Assembly (NCBI RefSeq): GCF_018324205.1 | Contig: NZ_AP023356.1 | Span: forward strand, 992,001-1,056,000 | Source of the DNA: Actinoplanes ianthinogenes | GTDB taxonomy: Bacteria; Actinomycetota; Actinomycetes; Mycobacteriales; Micromonosporaceae | DNA length: 64,000 nucleotides | Direction of reading: 5' to 3' | In this document: positions 1-8,081 of the stretch, piece by piece | Position numbering within the stretch: position 1 is the stretch's first letter | Layout of the letters: the number at the start of each line of letters is the position of its first letter | Position numbers and translations under genes: made by a program | Notes under the pieces: generated by a model | Database searches by the model: none | Seen by the model: only the letters and a program-made list of their open reading frames with translations | Told to the model about the DNA's origin: nothing

Positions 1-1
1 G

Positions 2-100
2 GAGGCGCAGGGGACGGTCCGGGTGACCTGGCCCGATCATCTGACCGCCCCCTTGCCGGAGCAACCCGGCATCAAACGCGGCCGCCGGGGCCGCGCCTGA
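2..100 (+). CDS. 3' end of an unidentified gene (partial)
   Basis: An open frame enters from the left edge and stops at TGA 98-100, giving the last 32 residues of a protein that ends in a basic Arg/Gly-rich tail (ends GRRGRA). The codons are GC-rich at third positions as in the genes around it. Nothing in these residues identifies a family. It converges on the decayed hydrolase, whose stop codon begins at the next base, so the two 3' ends abut. Confidence 0.5.
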   Translation, partial: EAQGTVRVTWPDHLTAPLPEQPGIKRGRRGRA

Positions 101-875
101 TCACTTCACGGAGGTGACCATCACGTTCGGGTCGGCCGCGTCGCCGGTGGTGTAGACGTACCTTTTCGCGGCCGCGTCGCCCAGCTGGGCCAGCAGCCAC
201 TGGCCGGACCAGCGGGCGATGGTCTCCACGCCGGCACCCTGGCCGAGGGTCTGCGCCGAGGTGTCCGGGGCGGCGCCGGCCGGGTTCTGCACGTCGGTGA
301 TGCCGTAGTGGCTGGTCCCGGCCACCTGGATGAACGCCTTCGGCGTGCCGGCGGTCAGGTGGTAGGTGGTGCGGCCCTCCGCCGGGGCGGCGATCCCGTC
401 CGCGGTGCCCTGGACGTAACCGACCGGCACCGTGTTGAGCACCGGCAGGACCAGCGACGTCCCGTACAGCGTGTTGTTCCCCCGTAGGTGACCACCGCCT
501 CCAGCTCGCCGGGCGCGGTGTTCGCGATCGCGCAGAACGGGATGACGCAGAGGCCGGTGCTGAGGCTGAGCGCGGTGGCCGCGCCGAACGAGTGCCCGGC
601 CAGGACCAGCGTGTCCTCGTCGATCCGGCGGTAGAGCGGGGACGCCGCGTCGTCGTCCTCGGCCTGCGCCCAGTCGACGGTCCAGCCGGCCTGCGCGCCC
701 TCGGGGAACAGGTCGCTGGTGCCGAACAGGGAACGGGTGTGGTTGGGGACGGCGACGACGAACCCGTACGAGGCGAGCGTCGACGCGTAACCGGCGCGAG
801 AAGCGACGCGGCGAGTGCGGTGACCGCGGCCACCGACACCAGTCGTTTCCAAGAACGGAACGGTGTCACATTCAT
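101..875 (-). pseudogene. Decayed secreted alpha/beta hydrolase (lipase/chlorophyllase-like)
   Basis: Three pieces of one protein lie in different frames. A signal peptide (starts MNVTPFRSWKRLVSVAAV, Ala-rich h-region) begins at 875. A hydrolase core follows in a second frame, with YGFVVAVPNHTRS and the nucleophile elbow GHSFG. The C-terminal third, with a probable catalytic His in AGTSHYG, is in a third frame. The junction near 479-483 is a run of five C on the + strand; restoring one base joins VTYGG to NNTLYGTS in frame. The junction near 790-805 also lacks about 90 residues that such enzymes normally have between signal peptide and core, including the oxyanion-hole strand, so a deletion occurred there too. 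The gene is almost certainly inactive unless the sequence has errors at both points. Confidence 0.75.
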
Positions 876-938
876 AGATACGGACTATGTCGGTCGAGCC
901 GGGTCATCGTCAAGGTCTTCGCGTGGGATGATGCGGCG

Positions 939-1343
939 ATGGCCACCGAGTCACGTCACGTCACCGAGCACATCGCCCGGCCCGCCCGGGTGGTGTACGA
1001 GTACGCCTCCGACCCGGCCAACCTCGCCCACTGGGCCCCCGGCCTGGGCAGCTCGGTACGCCTCGACGAGGGCCGCTGGCTGGTCGACGTGCCGGGCGGC
1101 GGCGGGCAGGCCGAGGTGGTCTTCGTCCCGCGCAACGACCTCGGGGTGCTCGACCACGAGGTGCACCTGCCGGGCGGCGAGATCGTCTACGTCCCGTTCC
1201 GGGTGGTCGCCGACGGGGAGCACGCCGAGGTGGTGTTCACCGTGCGCCGCGCCGCCGGGATGACCGACGACGAGTTCGACCGGGATGCCGCCGCGGTCGC
1301 CGCCGACCTGGCCACCCTCAAGCGGATCCTGGAGACGGGCTAG
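939..1343 (+). CDS. SRPBCC-family (polyketide cyclase/START-like) protein
   Basis: This is a 134-residue protein with the pattern of a small SRPBCC fold: N-terminal beta strand then IARPARVVYEYASDPANLAHW, the usual helix-loop of START-like proteins, with alternating beta strands and a long C-terminal helix (DAAAVAADLATLKRILE). The family binds hydrophobic ligands in a central cavity; the ligand here cannot be read. The ATG at 939 is preceded by a weak GGGATG-rich leader. The stop codon overlaps that of the convergent GNAT gene in the four bases CTAG. Confidence 0.75.
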   Translation: MATESRHVTEHIARPARVVYEYASDPANLAHWAPGLGSSVRLDEGRWLVDVPGGGGQAEVVFVPRNDLGVLDHEVHLPGGEIVYVPFRVVADGEHAEVVFTVRRAAGMTDDEFDRDAAAVAADLATLKRILETG

Positions 1344-1876
1344 CCGAGCTGCTGCTCCAGCACCTGGCCGGGCCAGGGCTTGCGGCCCGGCTGCGGGACG
1401 GTGAACTGCTGGGTCGCCGTGAAGCCCTGCCGCTCGTAGTACTTGACCAGCGCCTGATCGTCGCCGGCGTAACAATCGACGCGCAGCAGCCCGGCGCCCG
1501 AGTTCACCGCGAGCCGGCGGGCATAGGCGAGCAGCCGCCGCCCGATCCCCTGCCCGGCGAACTCGCGATCGGTGACCAGCAGCACGACGTACAGCTCCGG
1601 CTCCGGCGCCGGGGCGACGTACGCCGGTGGCTGGCCGATGCCGAGCGCGCCGACCACGTCCTCGCCGCGGACCGCCAGGTGCAGGCCGCCGTCGGCGGCG
1701 ATCCCGGAGATGAGTGTGGTCAGCCGGCGGCTCTCGGAGAGGGGCTGGGTGCCCCACTGGCCGGTGCGGCCGCGGGCGGTGAGCCAGCGGACCGCGCCGT
1801 CGAGGAGCGCCATCACGGCCGGTACGTCGTCGGAGTCCCCCCGCCGGATGTCCGTCCACTCTGTACTGTCACCCAT
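1340..1876 (-). CDS. GNAT-family N-acetyltransferase
   Basis: A 178-residue protein starting MGDSTEWTDIRRGDSDDV, the typical N-terminal strand and helix of GNAT acyltransferases. Motif A, the acetyl-CoA pyrophosphate loop, is readable as EFAGQGIGRRLLAYA, followed by motif B (YYERQGFT). The substrate is unknown. An upstream in-frame ATG at 1897 would add seven residues (MCGRMFR) that do not fit the fold, so the ATG at 1876 is preferred. The gene is tail-to-tail with the SRPBCC gene. Confidence 0.85.
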   Translation of the reverse strand: MGDSTEWTDIRRGDSDDVPAVMALLDGAVRWLTARGRTGQWGTQPLSESRRLTTLISGIAADGGLHLAVRGEDVVGALGIGQPPAYVAPAPEPELYVVLLVTDREFAGQGIGRRLLAYARRLAVNSGAGLLRVDCYAGDDQALVKYYERQGFTATQQFTVPQPGRKPWPGQVLEQQLG

Positions 1877-1911
1877 ACGAAACATTCTGCCGCACAAAAC
1901 GGAAATCTTCG

Positions 1912-2829
1912 CTAGGCGCAGTTGCCGTCGATGTCCAGCGAGTGGTCGGGCTTCGCGAGCGCCTCCTGGTCCTCGGTGCTCGGGCGACCGGCAGCGTCCT
2001 TCGGTGTCGGTGCCAGCAGTCCCTTCTTCGAGGCCACACAGTCGACCCAGGCGTCATAACCGGTCGCCCCGCCGATCCACATCCCGCGGTCCTCCAGACG
2101 CACCGCGTCCTTCTGCGGGAAATCCCAGTCGATCTGATCATGCTCGACGGCGAGCGGCCGGTTGGCGAACTCTCCGGCGAACGCATAGATCCACACGAAG
2201 TTGGTCGTTACCCGAAGAATGCGGGTGCCGTCCTTGACCATCGATTTGTAGGTCACTCGCCCGCTGACCCGCGGCTCATTCCGCGGATCGAGTGTCACCG
2301 CGGGATCGATCCAGGTCACCACGGTGCTGAAAGAGCCGTTGGTGAACCACTTCTCGATGGTGGCGCGAGCGTTCGGAGCGAGCAACCGCAGGAAAGCACC
2401 CTTGCGGTGATCCACGATCATGTCGTGGTCGAGCCGGCCGAGGATCAGGGCGGTCCGCACCCTGGTCAGCGACTCGCTCACCTCGGCCGCGCTGAACCCG
2501 CTCACCGCCCTGGCCGGCGGCAGCGTGATCCCCGCCTCCCCGATCGGATAGGTCGCCGCCGCCGTCCCCTCGAACGGACTCGCCGGCGCCGCGCTCCCCG
2601 TGGTCGTCGCGGTAACCCCGTCCGGCGCACTCGTCTGCGCCGCCGGCGCGTCGTCGTCGTCCAGCGCCCACCGCACGGTCGGAACCGCCGCCACGACCAG
2701 GACTCCGGCCACCGTCAGCGGCAGCAGGAAGCGGAGCAGCCGGGCCCGCCGCCCCCATCGCACCTTGCGCTCGGTCTTACGCGCCCAGTCCTGCAAGTGG
2801 GCGATCGGATCGTCGTCATGCTGATTCAT
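1912..2829 (-). CDS. Hypothetical single-pass membrane protein
   Basis: A 305-residue protein with a short charged cytoplasmic N-terminus (MNQHDDDPIAHLQDWARKTE), basic residues, one membrane helix at about residues 32-52, and a long outward-facing domain rich in Ala/Thr at first and then folded. The exported part has several Trp and Asp residues and one C-terminal cysteine pair region (WVDCVAS, DIDGNCA). I recognise no catalytic motif. It could be an actinobacteria-specific envelope protein. No operon partner: the next gene downstream starts 36 bp away on the same strand. Confidence 0.6.
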   Translation of the reverse strand: MNQHDDDPIAHLQDWARKTERKVRWGRRARLLRFLLPLTVAGVLVVAAVPTVRWALDDDDAPAAQTSAPDGVTATTTGSAAPASPFEGTAAATYPIGEAGITLPPARAVSGFSAAEVSESLTRVRTALILGRLDHDMIVDHRKGAFLRLLAPNARATIEKWFTNGSFSTVVTWIDPAVTLDPRNEPRVSGRVTYKSMVKDGTRILRVTTNFVWIYAFAGEFANRPLAVEHDQIDWDFPQKDAVRLEDRGMWIGGATGYDAWVDCVASKKGLLAPTPKDAAGRPSTEDQEALAKPDHSLDIDGNCA

Positions 2830-3162
2830 CTGTCGTTCCCTGTCACGCGTTCATCCGAGCGACATCAGTATGGCTCAGCCATCGATCTTGTGGAATAAGT
2901 GCAAACGCTGGGCAAATGTCGCCGTCCGCGCCCGGGGTGCGTCCGCGCCCGGCGACGGCGGTGGTGGCCGATTTCGCCGGGGTGAGCAACCGGCCGCCGC
3001 GGACCGTGGACGCAGCCGGCCGGGCCGGACCGCCAGCCTCCTCGGCCCGGCCGGCCGGGTCACGGTCACCGCCAGTGATCAGCTGCCGGCGTCCCCGATG
3101 TCCGGAAGCGAGCTGCCGACCGGCGTCCGGCCCCAGTCGGGCCGTAACAATCTACATAGGGC
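2830..3162. other. Intergenic region without a convincing gene
   Basis: About 330 bp between divergent genes. Small open frames exist on both strands, but their residues are Pro/Arg/Ala-rich and lack ribosome binding sites. AT-richer segments near 2860-2900 and 3145-3162 may hold promoters for the divergent genes. Confidence 0.5.
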
Positions 3163-3190
3163 TTGACCCGCCGGTATCCACGTCTACCGT
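3163..3190 (+). promoter_or_regulatory. Sigma70-type promoter for a leaderless gene
   Basis: TTGACC at 3163-3168 and TACCGT at 3185-3190 are separated by 16 bp. Transcription would begin about seven bases further on, at or next to the ATG at 3197, so the mRNA would have no 5' leader, which is common in actinobacteria. Confidence 0.6.
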
Positions 3191-3196
3191 TTGGCT

Positions 3197-3643
3197 ATGA
3201 GCGACGAGGAGTTCATCCACACGGCCCTCGTCGTGGCGTTCACGGCGGCGCCGGGGCACCCCCGCAGCCTCCAGCACGCCATTGACGAGATCTACCGGCT
3301 GTTACATGAGGCCCCGGCAGGGCACCCCGATCTGGTGATCGGGTGGGGGGTCCTCTTCGATCTGCTCCAGGAGCGGGCCGAGCACTCCGGTGCGCTCGGC
3401 GACTGGGACGCCCTGGTCGACGCGGCCGGCTGCATGGTCCTCGTCGCCGAGCCCGGCACCGAGCTCGCGGTGCGTGCCTGGCGGCGGCAGTGGCAGGCAC
3501 TGCTGCTGCGCCACCAGGTGACCCGGGACGCCGCCGACCTCAAGGACGCGAAGATCGCCGCCGCGGCGCTGGCCTCCGCGGCCGCCGCCGTGCCCCGCTC
3601 CCCGCACCAGCCGCGGCCCCGGCGGCCGTGGCGTTGTGATTGA
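3197..3643 (+). CDS. Hypothetical TPR-like helical protein, possibly a remnant
   Basis: 148 residues starting MSDEEFIHTALVVAFTA. The start is placed at the ATG that coincides with the predicted transcription start; a TTG two codons upstream is the alternative. The protein is all-helical with repeated patterns such as LQHAIDEIYRLLHEAPAGHP and GTELAVRAWRRQWQALLLRH, resembling the helical repeat regions ahead of CHAT peptidase domains in actinobacteria. No CHAT domain follows and the C-terminus runs into a Pro/Arg tail, so it may be a truncated copy. Function unknown. Confidence 0.55.
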   Translation: MSDEEFIHTALVVAFTAAPGHPRSLQHAIDEIYRLLHEAPAGHPDLVIGWGVLFDLLQERAEHSGALGDWDALVDAAGCMVLVAEPGTELAVRAWRRQWQALLLRHQVTRDAADLKDAKIAAAALASAAAAVPRSPHQPRPRRPWRCD

Positions 3644-3656
3644 TCCAGCACCCGTG

Positions 3657-3685
3657 TTTACACGTACCTAGGGGCGGGTTACAGT
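3657..3685 (+). promoter_or_regulatory. Candidate promoter of the cellulase gene
   Basis: TTTACA at 3657-3662 and TACAGT at 3680-3685 with a 17 bp spacer. The expected transcription start, about 3692, lies just before the CebR-type operator, so bound repressor would block initiation or early elongation. Confidence 0.55.
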
Positions 3686-3698
3686 CGTCACCCCGATA

Positions 3699-3712
3699 TG
3701 GGAGCGCTCCCA
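3699..3712. promoter_or_regulatory. CebR/CelR-type operator
   Basis: TGGGAGCGCTCCCA is a perfect 14 bp palindrome identical to the operator bound by the LacI-family cello-oligosaccharide repressors CebR (Streptomyces) and CelR (Thermobifida). It lies between the predicted promoter and the cellulase start, which predicts induction by cellobiose or cellotriose. Confidence 0.85.
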
Positions 3713-3742
3713 AATCTCCCTTCCCCCAAAGGTGACGCAGCG

Positions 3743-5188
3743 TTGAAGCGTAGTGTAAAGACCCTCCTGGCCTCGGCGTTCGCCGTGGCCGCCGCCTCCA
3801 CGGTGGCGTTCTTCGCGCTGCCGGCCAGCGCCGAGGCCGCCGCGTTCACGGTGACGAACTCGTGGGACTCGGGCTATCAGGGCGAGATCACGGTCAGCAA
3901 CGGCTCCTCGTCGACGATCGGCACCTGGAAGGTCGAGCTCACGCTCCCGGCCGGGTCGACGATCGCCCAGTCGTGGAACACCACGCCGGCCGTCTCGGGC
4001 CAGACCATCACCTTCACCCCGGCCGGCTGGAACGCCTCGATCGCCGGCGGCGCCTCGACCAGCTTCGGCTTCGTCGTCAACGGCACCGGGCGGCCGACGG
4101 CGTGCACGGTCAACGGCCAGGCCTGCACCGGGCTGACCAGCGCAATCCCCTCCGCGACGGTCCCCAGCAGCAGCACACCCACCGCGGCCCCGGCCTCCCC
4201 CAAGCCGAGCGCCACCACCACCTCGGCGTCACCCACGCCGGCGCCCACCAGTACGGGCACCACGCCGCTGGCGATCAACGGGCAGCTCAAGGTCTGCGGC
4301 GTGAACCTGTGCAACGCGGCCGGCAAGAAGATCCAGCTGCGCGGGGTGAGCAGCCACGGCATCCACTGGTTCCCCAGCTGCTACACCGGCGCGGCGCTGG
4401 ACGCGCTCGCCACCGACTGGAACGCCGACCTGTTCCGGATCGCCATGTACGTGCAGGAGGGCGGCTACGAGTCCGACCCGAGCGGGCTGACCGGCAAGGT
4501 GAACAGCCTGGTCGACATGGCCGAGGCGCGCGGCATGTACGCCCTGATCGACTTCCACATCCTCAACCCCGGCGACCCGAGCTACAACCTCACCCGCGCC
4601 AAGGAGTTCTTCGCCAAGGTCGCCGCCCGCAACGCGACCAAGAAGAACGTCATCTACGAGATCGCCAACGAGCCGAACGGCGTCAGCTGGGCCACCATCA
4701 AGAGTTACGCCGAGCAGGTCATCCCGGTCATCCGGGCGAACGACCCGGACGGCGTCGTGGTGGTCGGCACCCGCGGCTGGTCCTCGCTCGGCGTCTCCGA
4801 GGGCTCGTCGTCCACCGAGATCATCAACAACCCGGTGAACGCGGCGAACGTCATGTACGCCTTCCACTTCTACGCCGCCTCGCACAAAGACAACTACCGT
4901 GCCGAGGTCACCAAAGCCGCTGCCTCGCTCCCGTTGTTCGTCACCGAGTTCGGCACGGTCAGCGCCAGCGGCGACGGCGCGGTCGACACGACCAGCACCG
5001 ATGCCTGGCTCGACCTGCTCGACAAGCTGAAGATCAGTTACGCCAACTGGAACTTCGGCGACAAGAGCGAGGGCAGCTCGATCCTCAAGTCCGGCGCCTG
5101 CGGCGGCGGCACGTTCTCCGGCACCGGCCCGCTCACCGAGTCCGGCCGGCTGATCCGCTCCCGGATCCGCACCGCCGACGACTTCTAG
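3743..5188 (+). CDS. Secreted endoglucanase: CBM2 + Ser/Thr/Pro linker + GH5
   Basis: 481 residues. A signal peptide (residues 1-32, ending ALPASAEA) is followed by a family 2 cellulose-binding module (about 33-130, conserved Trp residues and C-terminal VNGQACTG), a Pro/Ser/Thr linker (about 134-175), and a GH5 catalytic domain. The acid/base Glu310 is in YEIANEPNG and the nucleophile Glu402 in FVTEFGT. It hydrolyses beta-1,4-glucan outside the cell. A longer frame begins at ATG 3698, but that codon overlaps the operator; the TTG at 3743 has AAAGGTG upstream and begins the signal peptide (LKRSVKTLLA), so it is preferred. Expression should be controlled by cello-oligosaccharides through the operator. 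Confidence 0.93.
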   Translation: MKRSVKTLLASAFAVAAASTVAFFALPASAEAAAFTVTNSWDSGYQGEITVSNGSSSTIGTWKVELTLPAGSTIAQSWNTTPAVSGQTITFTPAGWNASIAGGASTSFGFVVNGTGRPTACTVNGQACTGLTSAIPSATVPSSSTPTAAPASPKPSATTTSASPTPAPTSTGTTPLAINGQLKVCGVNLCNAAGKKIQLRGVSSHGIHWFPSCYTGAALDALATDWNADLFRIAMYVQEGGYESDPSGLTGKVNSLVDMAEARGMYALIDFHILNPGDPSYNLTRAKEFFAKVAARNATKKNVIYEIANEPNGVSWATIKSYAEQVIPVIRANDPDGVVVVGTRGWSSLGVSEGSSSTEIINNPVNAANVMYAFHFYAASHKDNYRAEVTKAAASLPLFVTEFGTVSASGDGAVDTTSTDAWLDLLDKLKISYANWNFGDKSEGSSILKSGACGGGTFSGTGPLTESGRLIRSRIRTADDF

Positions 5189-5228
5189 CAGATCTCTGGT
5201 CCGCCCTCCCCTGCGTGCGGGCCACTCG

Positions 5229-5261
5229 AACCGGGCCGGGACCCTACCCCGGCCCGGTTTT
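5229..5261 (+). terminator. Intrinsic terminator after the cellulase gene
   Basis: A perfect 12 bp stem, AACCGGGCCGGG (5229-5240) with CCCGGCCCGGTT (5248-5259), a 7-base loop and a short T run. Confidence 0.85.
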
Positions 5262-5280
5262 CGGGTTTACAAAGTGACTC

Positions 5281-5290
5281 CTTATATAAG
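5281..5290. promoter_or_regulatory. Palindrome upstream of the ArsR-type gene
   Basis: CTTATATAAG is a perfect 10 bp palindrome in an AT-rich island 23 bp before the GTG start. It could be the autoregulatory operator and may overlap the -10 region. Assignment is by position only. Confidence 0.4.
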
Positions 5291-5312
5291 TCGTAGGTGA
5301 TAGGGTGATGCC

Positions 5313-5672
5313 GTGCATGCGTTCGATGTGCTTGGAGATCCGGTCCGGCGTCGCATCCTGGAGCTGCTCGCCGACGGCGAGCAGACCTCCGGCGCGGTGA
5401 CCGCCGTGATCCGGGCCGAGTTCGGCATCTCCCAGCCGGCCGTGTCGCAGCATCTGAAGGTGCTGCGGGACAACGGCTTCGCCACCGTCCGCCCGGACGG
5501 CGCCCGGCGGCTCTACGCGGTCGACGACACCGCGCTGCGCCAGGCCGACGAGTGGCTGGGCCGGTTCCGCCGATTCTGGACGCCGCACCTCGCCGCGATG
5601 GCCACCGAGGTCGCCCGCGGCAAAAGACTGCGGCGACTGGCCGCACCCGACGACGTGAGGAGCAGCGAATGA
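5313..5672 (+). CDS. ArsR-family winged-helix transcriptional regulator
   Basis: 119 residues starting at GTG 5313 (HAFDVLGDPVRRRILELLAD, the classic ArsR N-terminal helix). The recognition helix is SQPAVSQHLKVLRDNG and the wing follows (VRPDGARRLYAVD). No metal-binding cysteine cluster is present, so it is probably one of the non-metal ArsR proteins that travel with SRPBCC proteins. It overlaps the next gene by ATGA, indicating translational coupling. The same two-gene arrangement occurs again at 37168-37991. Confidence 0.88.
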   Translation: MHAFDVLGDPVRRRILELLADGEQTSGAVTAVIRAEFGISQPAVSQHLKVLRDNGFATVRPDGARRLYAVDDTALRQADEWLGRFRRFWTPHLAAMATEVARGKRLRRLAAPDDVRSSE

Positions 5673-6301
5673 TCGACGTGACCGAGCAGATCAGCAACGT
5701 CCGGCGCACCCTCGGCGACAAGACCGTGGAGGCCGGCGGGGCCCGCGTCCTGACCATCAGCCAGGTCTACGACACCGACCTCGACGACATGTGGGACGTG
5801 GTGTCCAATCCGGAACGCATCGCCCGCTGGTTTCTGCCGATCTCCGGCGACCTGCACGAGGGCGGGAAATATCAGTTCGAGGGACAGGCCGGCGGCACCA
5901 TCACGCGCTGCGACAAGCCACGGTCGGTGGCCGCCACCTGGGAGTTCGGCGGGCAGGTCAGTTGGGTCGAGGTCCGCCTGACACCGGCGGGCGACGGGCG
6001 CACCCGCTTCGAGCTGGAGCACACCGCGCCGATCGACGACCACTGGGACCAGTTCGGCCCCGGCGCCGTCGGCATCGGCTGGGACATGGCCGTCTGGGGT
6101 CTGGCCAACCATCTCGCCCACCCGGACGCCCCGATCGACAAGGACCAGGCGATGGCCTGGATGCTCTCCGCCGACGGCAGACAGTTCATGAAACTCAGCA
6201 GCGACGCCTGGGCCGCCGCCGACCTGGCCCTCGGTACCGATCCCGACGACGTCACCAGGCGGGCCGCAGCCACCTACGCCGCCTACACCGCCACGGAATA
6301 A
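5669..6301 (+). CDS. SRPBCC/AHSA1-like protein paired with ArsR
   Basis: 210 residues starting MIDVTEQISNVRRTLGDK at the ATG that overlaps the regulator's stop; GAGGAGC precedes it. The core is an Activator-of-Hsp90-like START fold, with ISQVYDTDLDDMWDVVSNPERIARWF and later WVEVRLTPAGDGRTRFELEH. A helical C-terminal region after about residue 150 contains HPDAPIDKDQ and AADLALGTDPDDV, typical of the longer members. The ligand is unknown. Families of this kind are regulated by the adjacent ArsR repressor. Confidence 0.82.
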   Translation: MIDVTEQISNVRRTLGDKTVEAGGARVLTISQVYDTDLDDMWDVVSNPERIARWFLPISGDLHEGGKYQFEGQAGGTITRCDKPRSVAATWEFGGQVSWVEVRLTPAGDGRTRFELEHTAPIDDHWDQFGPGAVGIGWDMAVWGLANHLAHPDAPIDKDQAMAWMLSADGRQFMKLSSDAWAAADLALGTDPDDVTRRAAATYAAYTATE

Positions 6302-6342
6302 CCCTTTTACGGTACGACGTGATGTGCCCGCCCCCGCCCGGC

Positions 6343-7209
6343 TCACTCGTCGGCGAGGAGGGCGTCCAGCACGGGACGGTCGTCGGTGATGGCCGCCTTC
6401 CAGACCGCCCACCCACGGCCTCGCGCCCAGGTGCCGGGGTCGACGGCCAGTCGTTCGCGGAAGAGGCGACGGCTGGCCGGGGGCAGGAAAGTCCACGCGA
6501 TCACCAGGTCGCACGCCGGATCACCGACACCGCTCGTGCCGAAGTCGATCACAGCGCTCAGGCGCCCGTCGCGGACCAGCAGGTTGCCGGCCGCGACGTC
6601 GCCGTGGAACCAGACCGGCTTGCCGGTCCAGGTCGCGGCCAGCGCCTCCGCCCAGATCGCCAGCAGCGCGTCGCCGTCGGGATGGCGGGGAGCCGCGGAG
6701 CGCATCTGCGCGTCGTAGGTGCGCAGCGGGCCGCCGCGATACCAGTTGTGCTGGCCGGGCCCCGGGCCGCCGGCCGGATCGACCTGCTGAAGGGCGAGCA
6801 GGAAGTCGGCGATCGCGATCGCGAAGGCGTCGGTGTCGGTGACCTTCGCGATCGCGGCGGGCTCGCCGTCGAGCCAGCGATAGACCGACCACGGATGCGG
6901 ATAGTCCGCCGACGGCAGGCCCTCCGCGAGCGGGGCCGGGATGGGCAGCGGCAACTGCCGGGCCAGGACGGGCAGCCAGCGCTGCTCCTTGGCGACGGCG
7001 CCGGCGTACTCCCCGGCGCTCGGCAACCGGACCAGCATGCCGTCGCCGAGGTGAAAGGTCCGGTTGTCCCAGCCGGGTGTGGCCACCGGCCGCACCGGCA
7101 GCCCCGCCCACTCCGGGAACTGCGCGGCCACCAGGCGTTCCACGAGCTCGGCGGCGATCGGCGGACGGTGCGGGACGGGTCCCAGGTCGAACTCCGGTTC
7201 GTCGGTCAC
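6343..7209 (-). CDS. Aminoglycoside phosphotransferase (APH)-family kinase
   Basis: 288 residues. The catalytic loop FHGDVAAGNLLV (Asp base, Asn metal ligand) and the metal-binding IDFGTSGVGDPACDL match the APH/choline-kinase fold; the N-lobe has GWDNRTFHLGDGMLVRLPS. Such proteins phosphorylate aminoglycosides, macrolides or small metabolites, and the substrate cannot be read here. It stands alone between the SRPBCC gene and the YjbR gene, so a housekeeping or detoxification role is as likely as antibiotic resistance. Confidence 0.85.
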   Translation of the reverse strand: MTDEPEFDLGPVPHRPPIAAELVERLVAAQFPEWAGLPVRPVATPGWDNRTFHLGDGMLVRLPSAGEYAGAVAKEQRWLPVLARQLPLPIPAPLAEGLPSADYPHPWSVYRWLDGEPAAIAKVTDTDAFAIAIADFLLALQQVDPAGGPGPGQHNWYRGGPLRTYDAQMRSAAPRHPDGDALLAIWAEALAATWTGKPVWFHGDVAAGNLLVRDGRLSAVIDFGTSGVGDPACDLVIAWTFLPPASRRLFRERLAVDPGTWARGRGWAVWKAAITDDRPVLDALLADE

Positions 7210-7301
7210 CCGGACACCCCATCGTTCCCGGCCGCCGGAGGCAAACGGTTTCCCGGCGTCGTGGGTTGCTTCCGGGCCGGCGATGGCGTATTCACTCCGT
7301 C

Positions 7302-7652
7302 ATGGACGGGGATGAACTGAAGCGGCACTGTCTCGCCAAGCCGGGCGCCTGGCCGGACGAGCCGTGGGAGAACGACGTGGTCATCAAGGTGGGGCCGAAG
7401 ATCTTCGCGTTCCTCGGCAGCACCGGCGAGACCGTCGGCGTCAAGTGCGGCAAGGGCCGCGACCTGGCCGACGAGTGGCTGACCCGCTACCCGGAGGACG
7501 CCACGGCCAGCGCCTACATCGGCCGCCACGGCTGGAACACGCTGCGCCTCCAGGGCGCCATCCCCGCCGACGAGATCCTGGAGGCCGTCGACGCCTCGTA
7601 CGAAGCGGTCGTCGCCTCCCTCCCCAAAAAGGACCGCCCCACCAGCGCCTGA
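7302..7652 (+). CDS. MmcQ/YjbR family protein
   Basis: 116 residues, start at ATG 7302 (MDGDELKRHCLAKPGAW), the characteristic beginning of the YjbR fold (CyaY-like). The motifs PWENDVVIKVGPKIFAFLG and SAYIGRHGWNTLRLQG are typical; the fold is a small alpha/beta domain proposed to bind DNA, and its cellular role is not established. Longer frames extend upstream but lose homology. Confidence 0.85.
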   Translation: MDGDELKRHCLAKPGAWPDEPWENDVVIKVGPKIFAFLGSTGETVGVKCGKGRDLADEWLTRYPEDATASAYIGRHGWNTLRLQGAIPADEILEAVDASYEAVVASLPKKDRPTSA

Positions 7653-7712
7653 GCGGAATTGTCGTACCGGGCGGGCATACTGCCGGCGACGTCGCACAAC
7701 GGGGAGGATGCG

Positions 7713-8081
7713 GTGACAGAGCCGGCTGCGATCTGGCGACGGATCATCGTGGGTGAGCACAAGTCGTGGGTGGTCTTCGAGCACGGCACCTGCGTGGTGC
7801 TGACCGCGCCGGCGCAGGATCTCGCGGCTCAGGCCACCGAGATCCTGCGGGAGTTCGGGCCGGTCCAGGCCGGCACGCCGGCGGGAGACTTCGACACCAT
7901 CACGCTCAGCGAGGCGCCCGGCTGGGTGGTGACCGGGCACCACCCCGACGTGCTGACCTATGTGGCGCCGGGCGAGCCGCCTGAGGAGAGCGCTCTGCAC
8001 GTGGGCCTGACGGGCCGCGCCAAACGCGACCGCGACGGGCGCGAGCTAACCGTCGTCCACGTCGAGGACCGCCGCCCCTAA
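7713..8081 (+). CDS. Conserved hypothetical protein, 122 residues
   Basis: The start is GTG 7713, preceded by GGGGAGG at 7701-7707. The protein reads as alternating strands and helices (IWRRIIVGEHKSWVVFEHGT, AQATEILREFGPVQAGT) with a closing VVHVEDRRP. It lacks signal peptide, membrane segments or known motifs. Its last 14 codons and stop lie inside the first unit of a downstream repeat array, in which the same coding end reappears twice more. I cannot assign a function. Confidence 0.6.
   Translation: MTEPAAIWRRIIVGEHKSWVVFEHGTCVVLTAPAQDLAAQATEILREFGPVQAGTPAGDFDTITLSEAPGWVVTGHHPDVLTYVAPGEPPEESALHVGLTGRAKRDRDGRELTVVHVEDRRP

Noticed and set aside
2916-3200. 94-codon frame upstream of the TPR-like gene
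   Set aside because: Pro/Arg/Ser-rich, no ribosome binding site, and it runs through the predicted promoter of the next gene.
6343-7209. Antibiotic resistance kinase
   Set aside because: The APH fold is clear but covers many non-resistance kinases; nothing in the sequence shows an aminoglycoside substrate.
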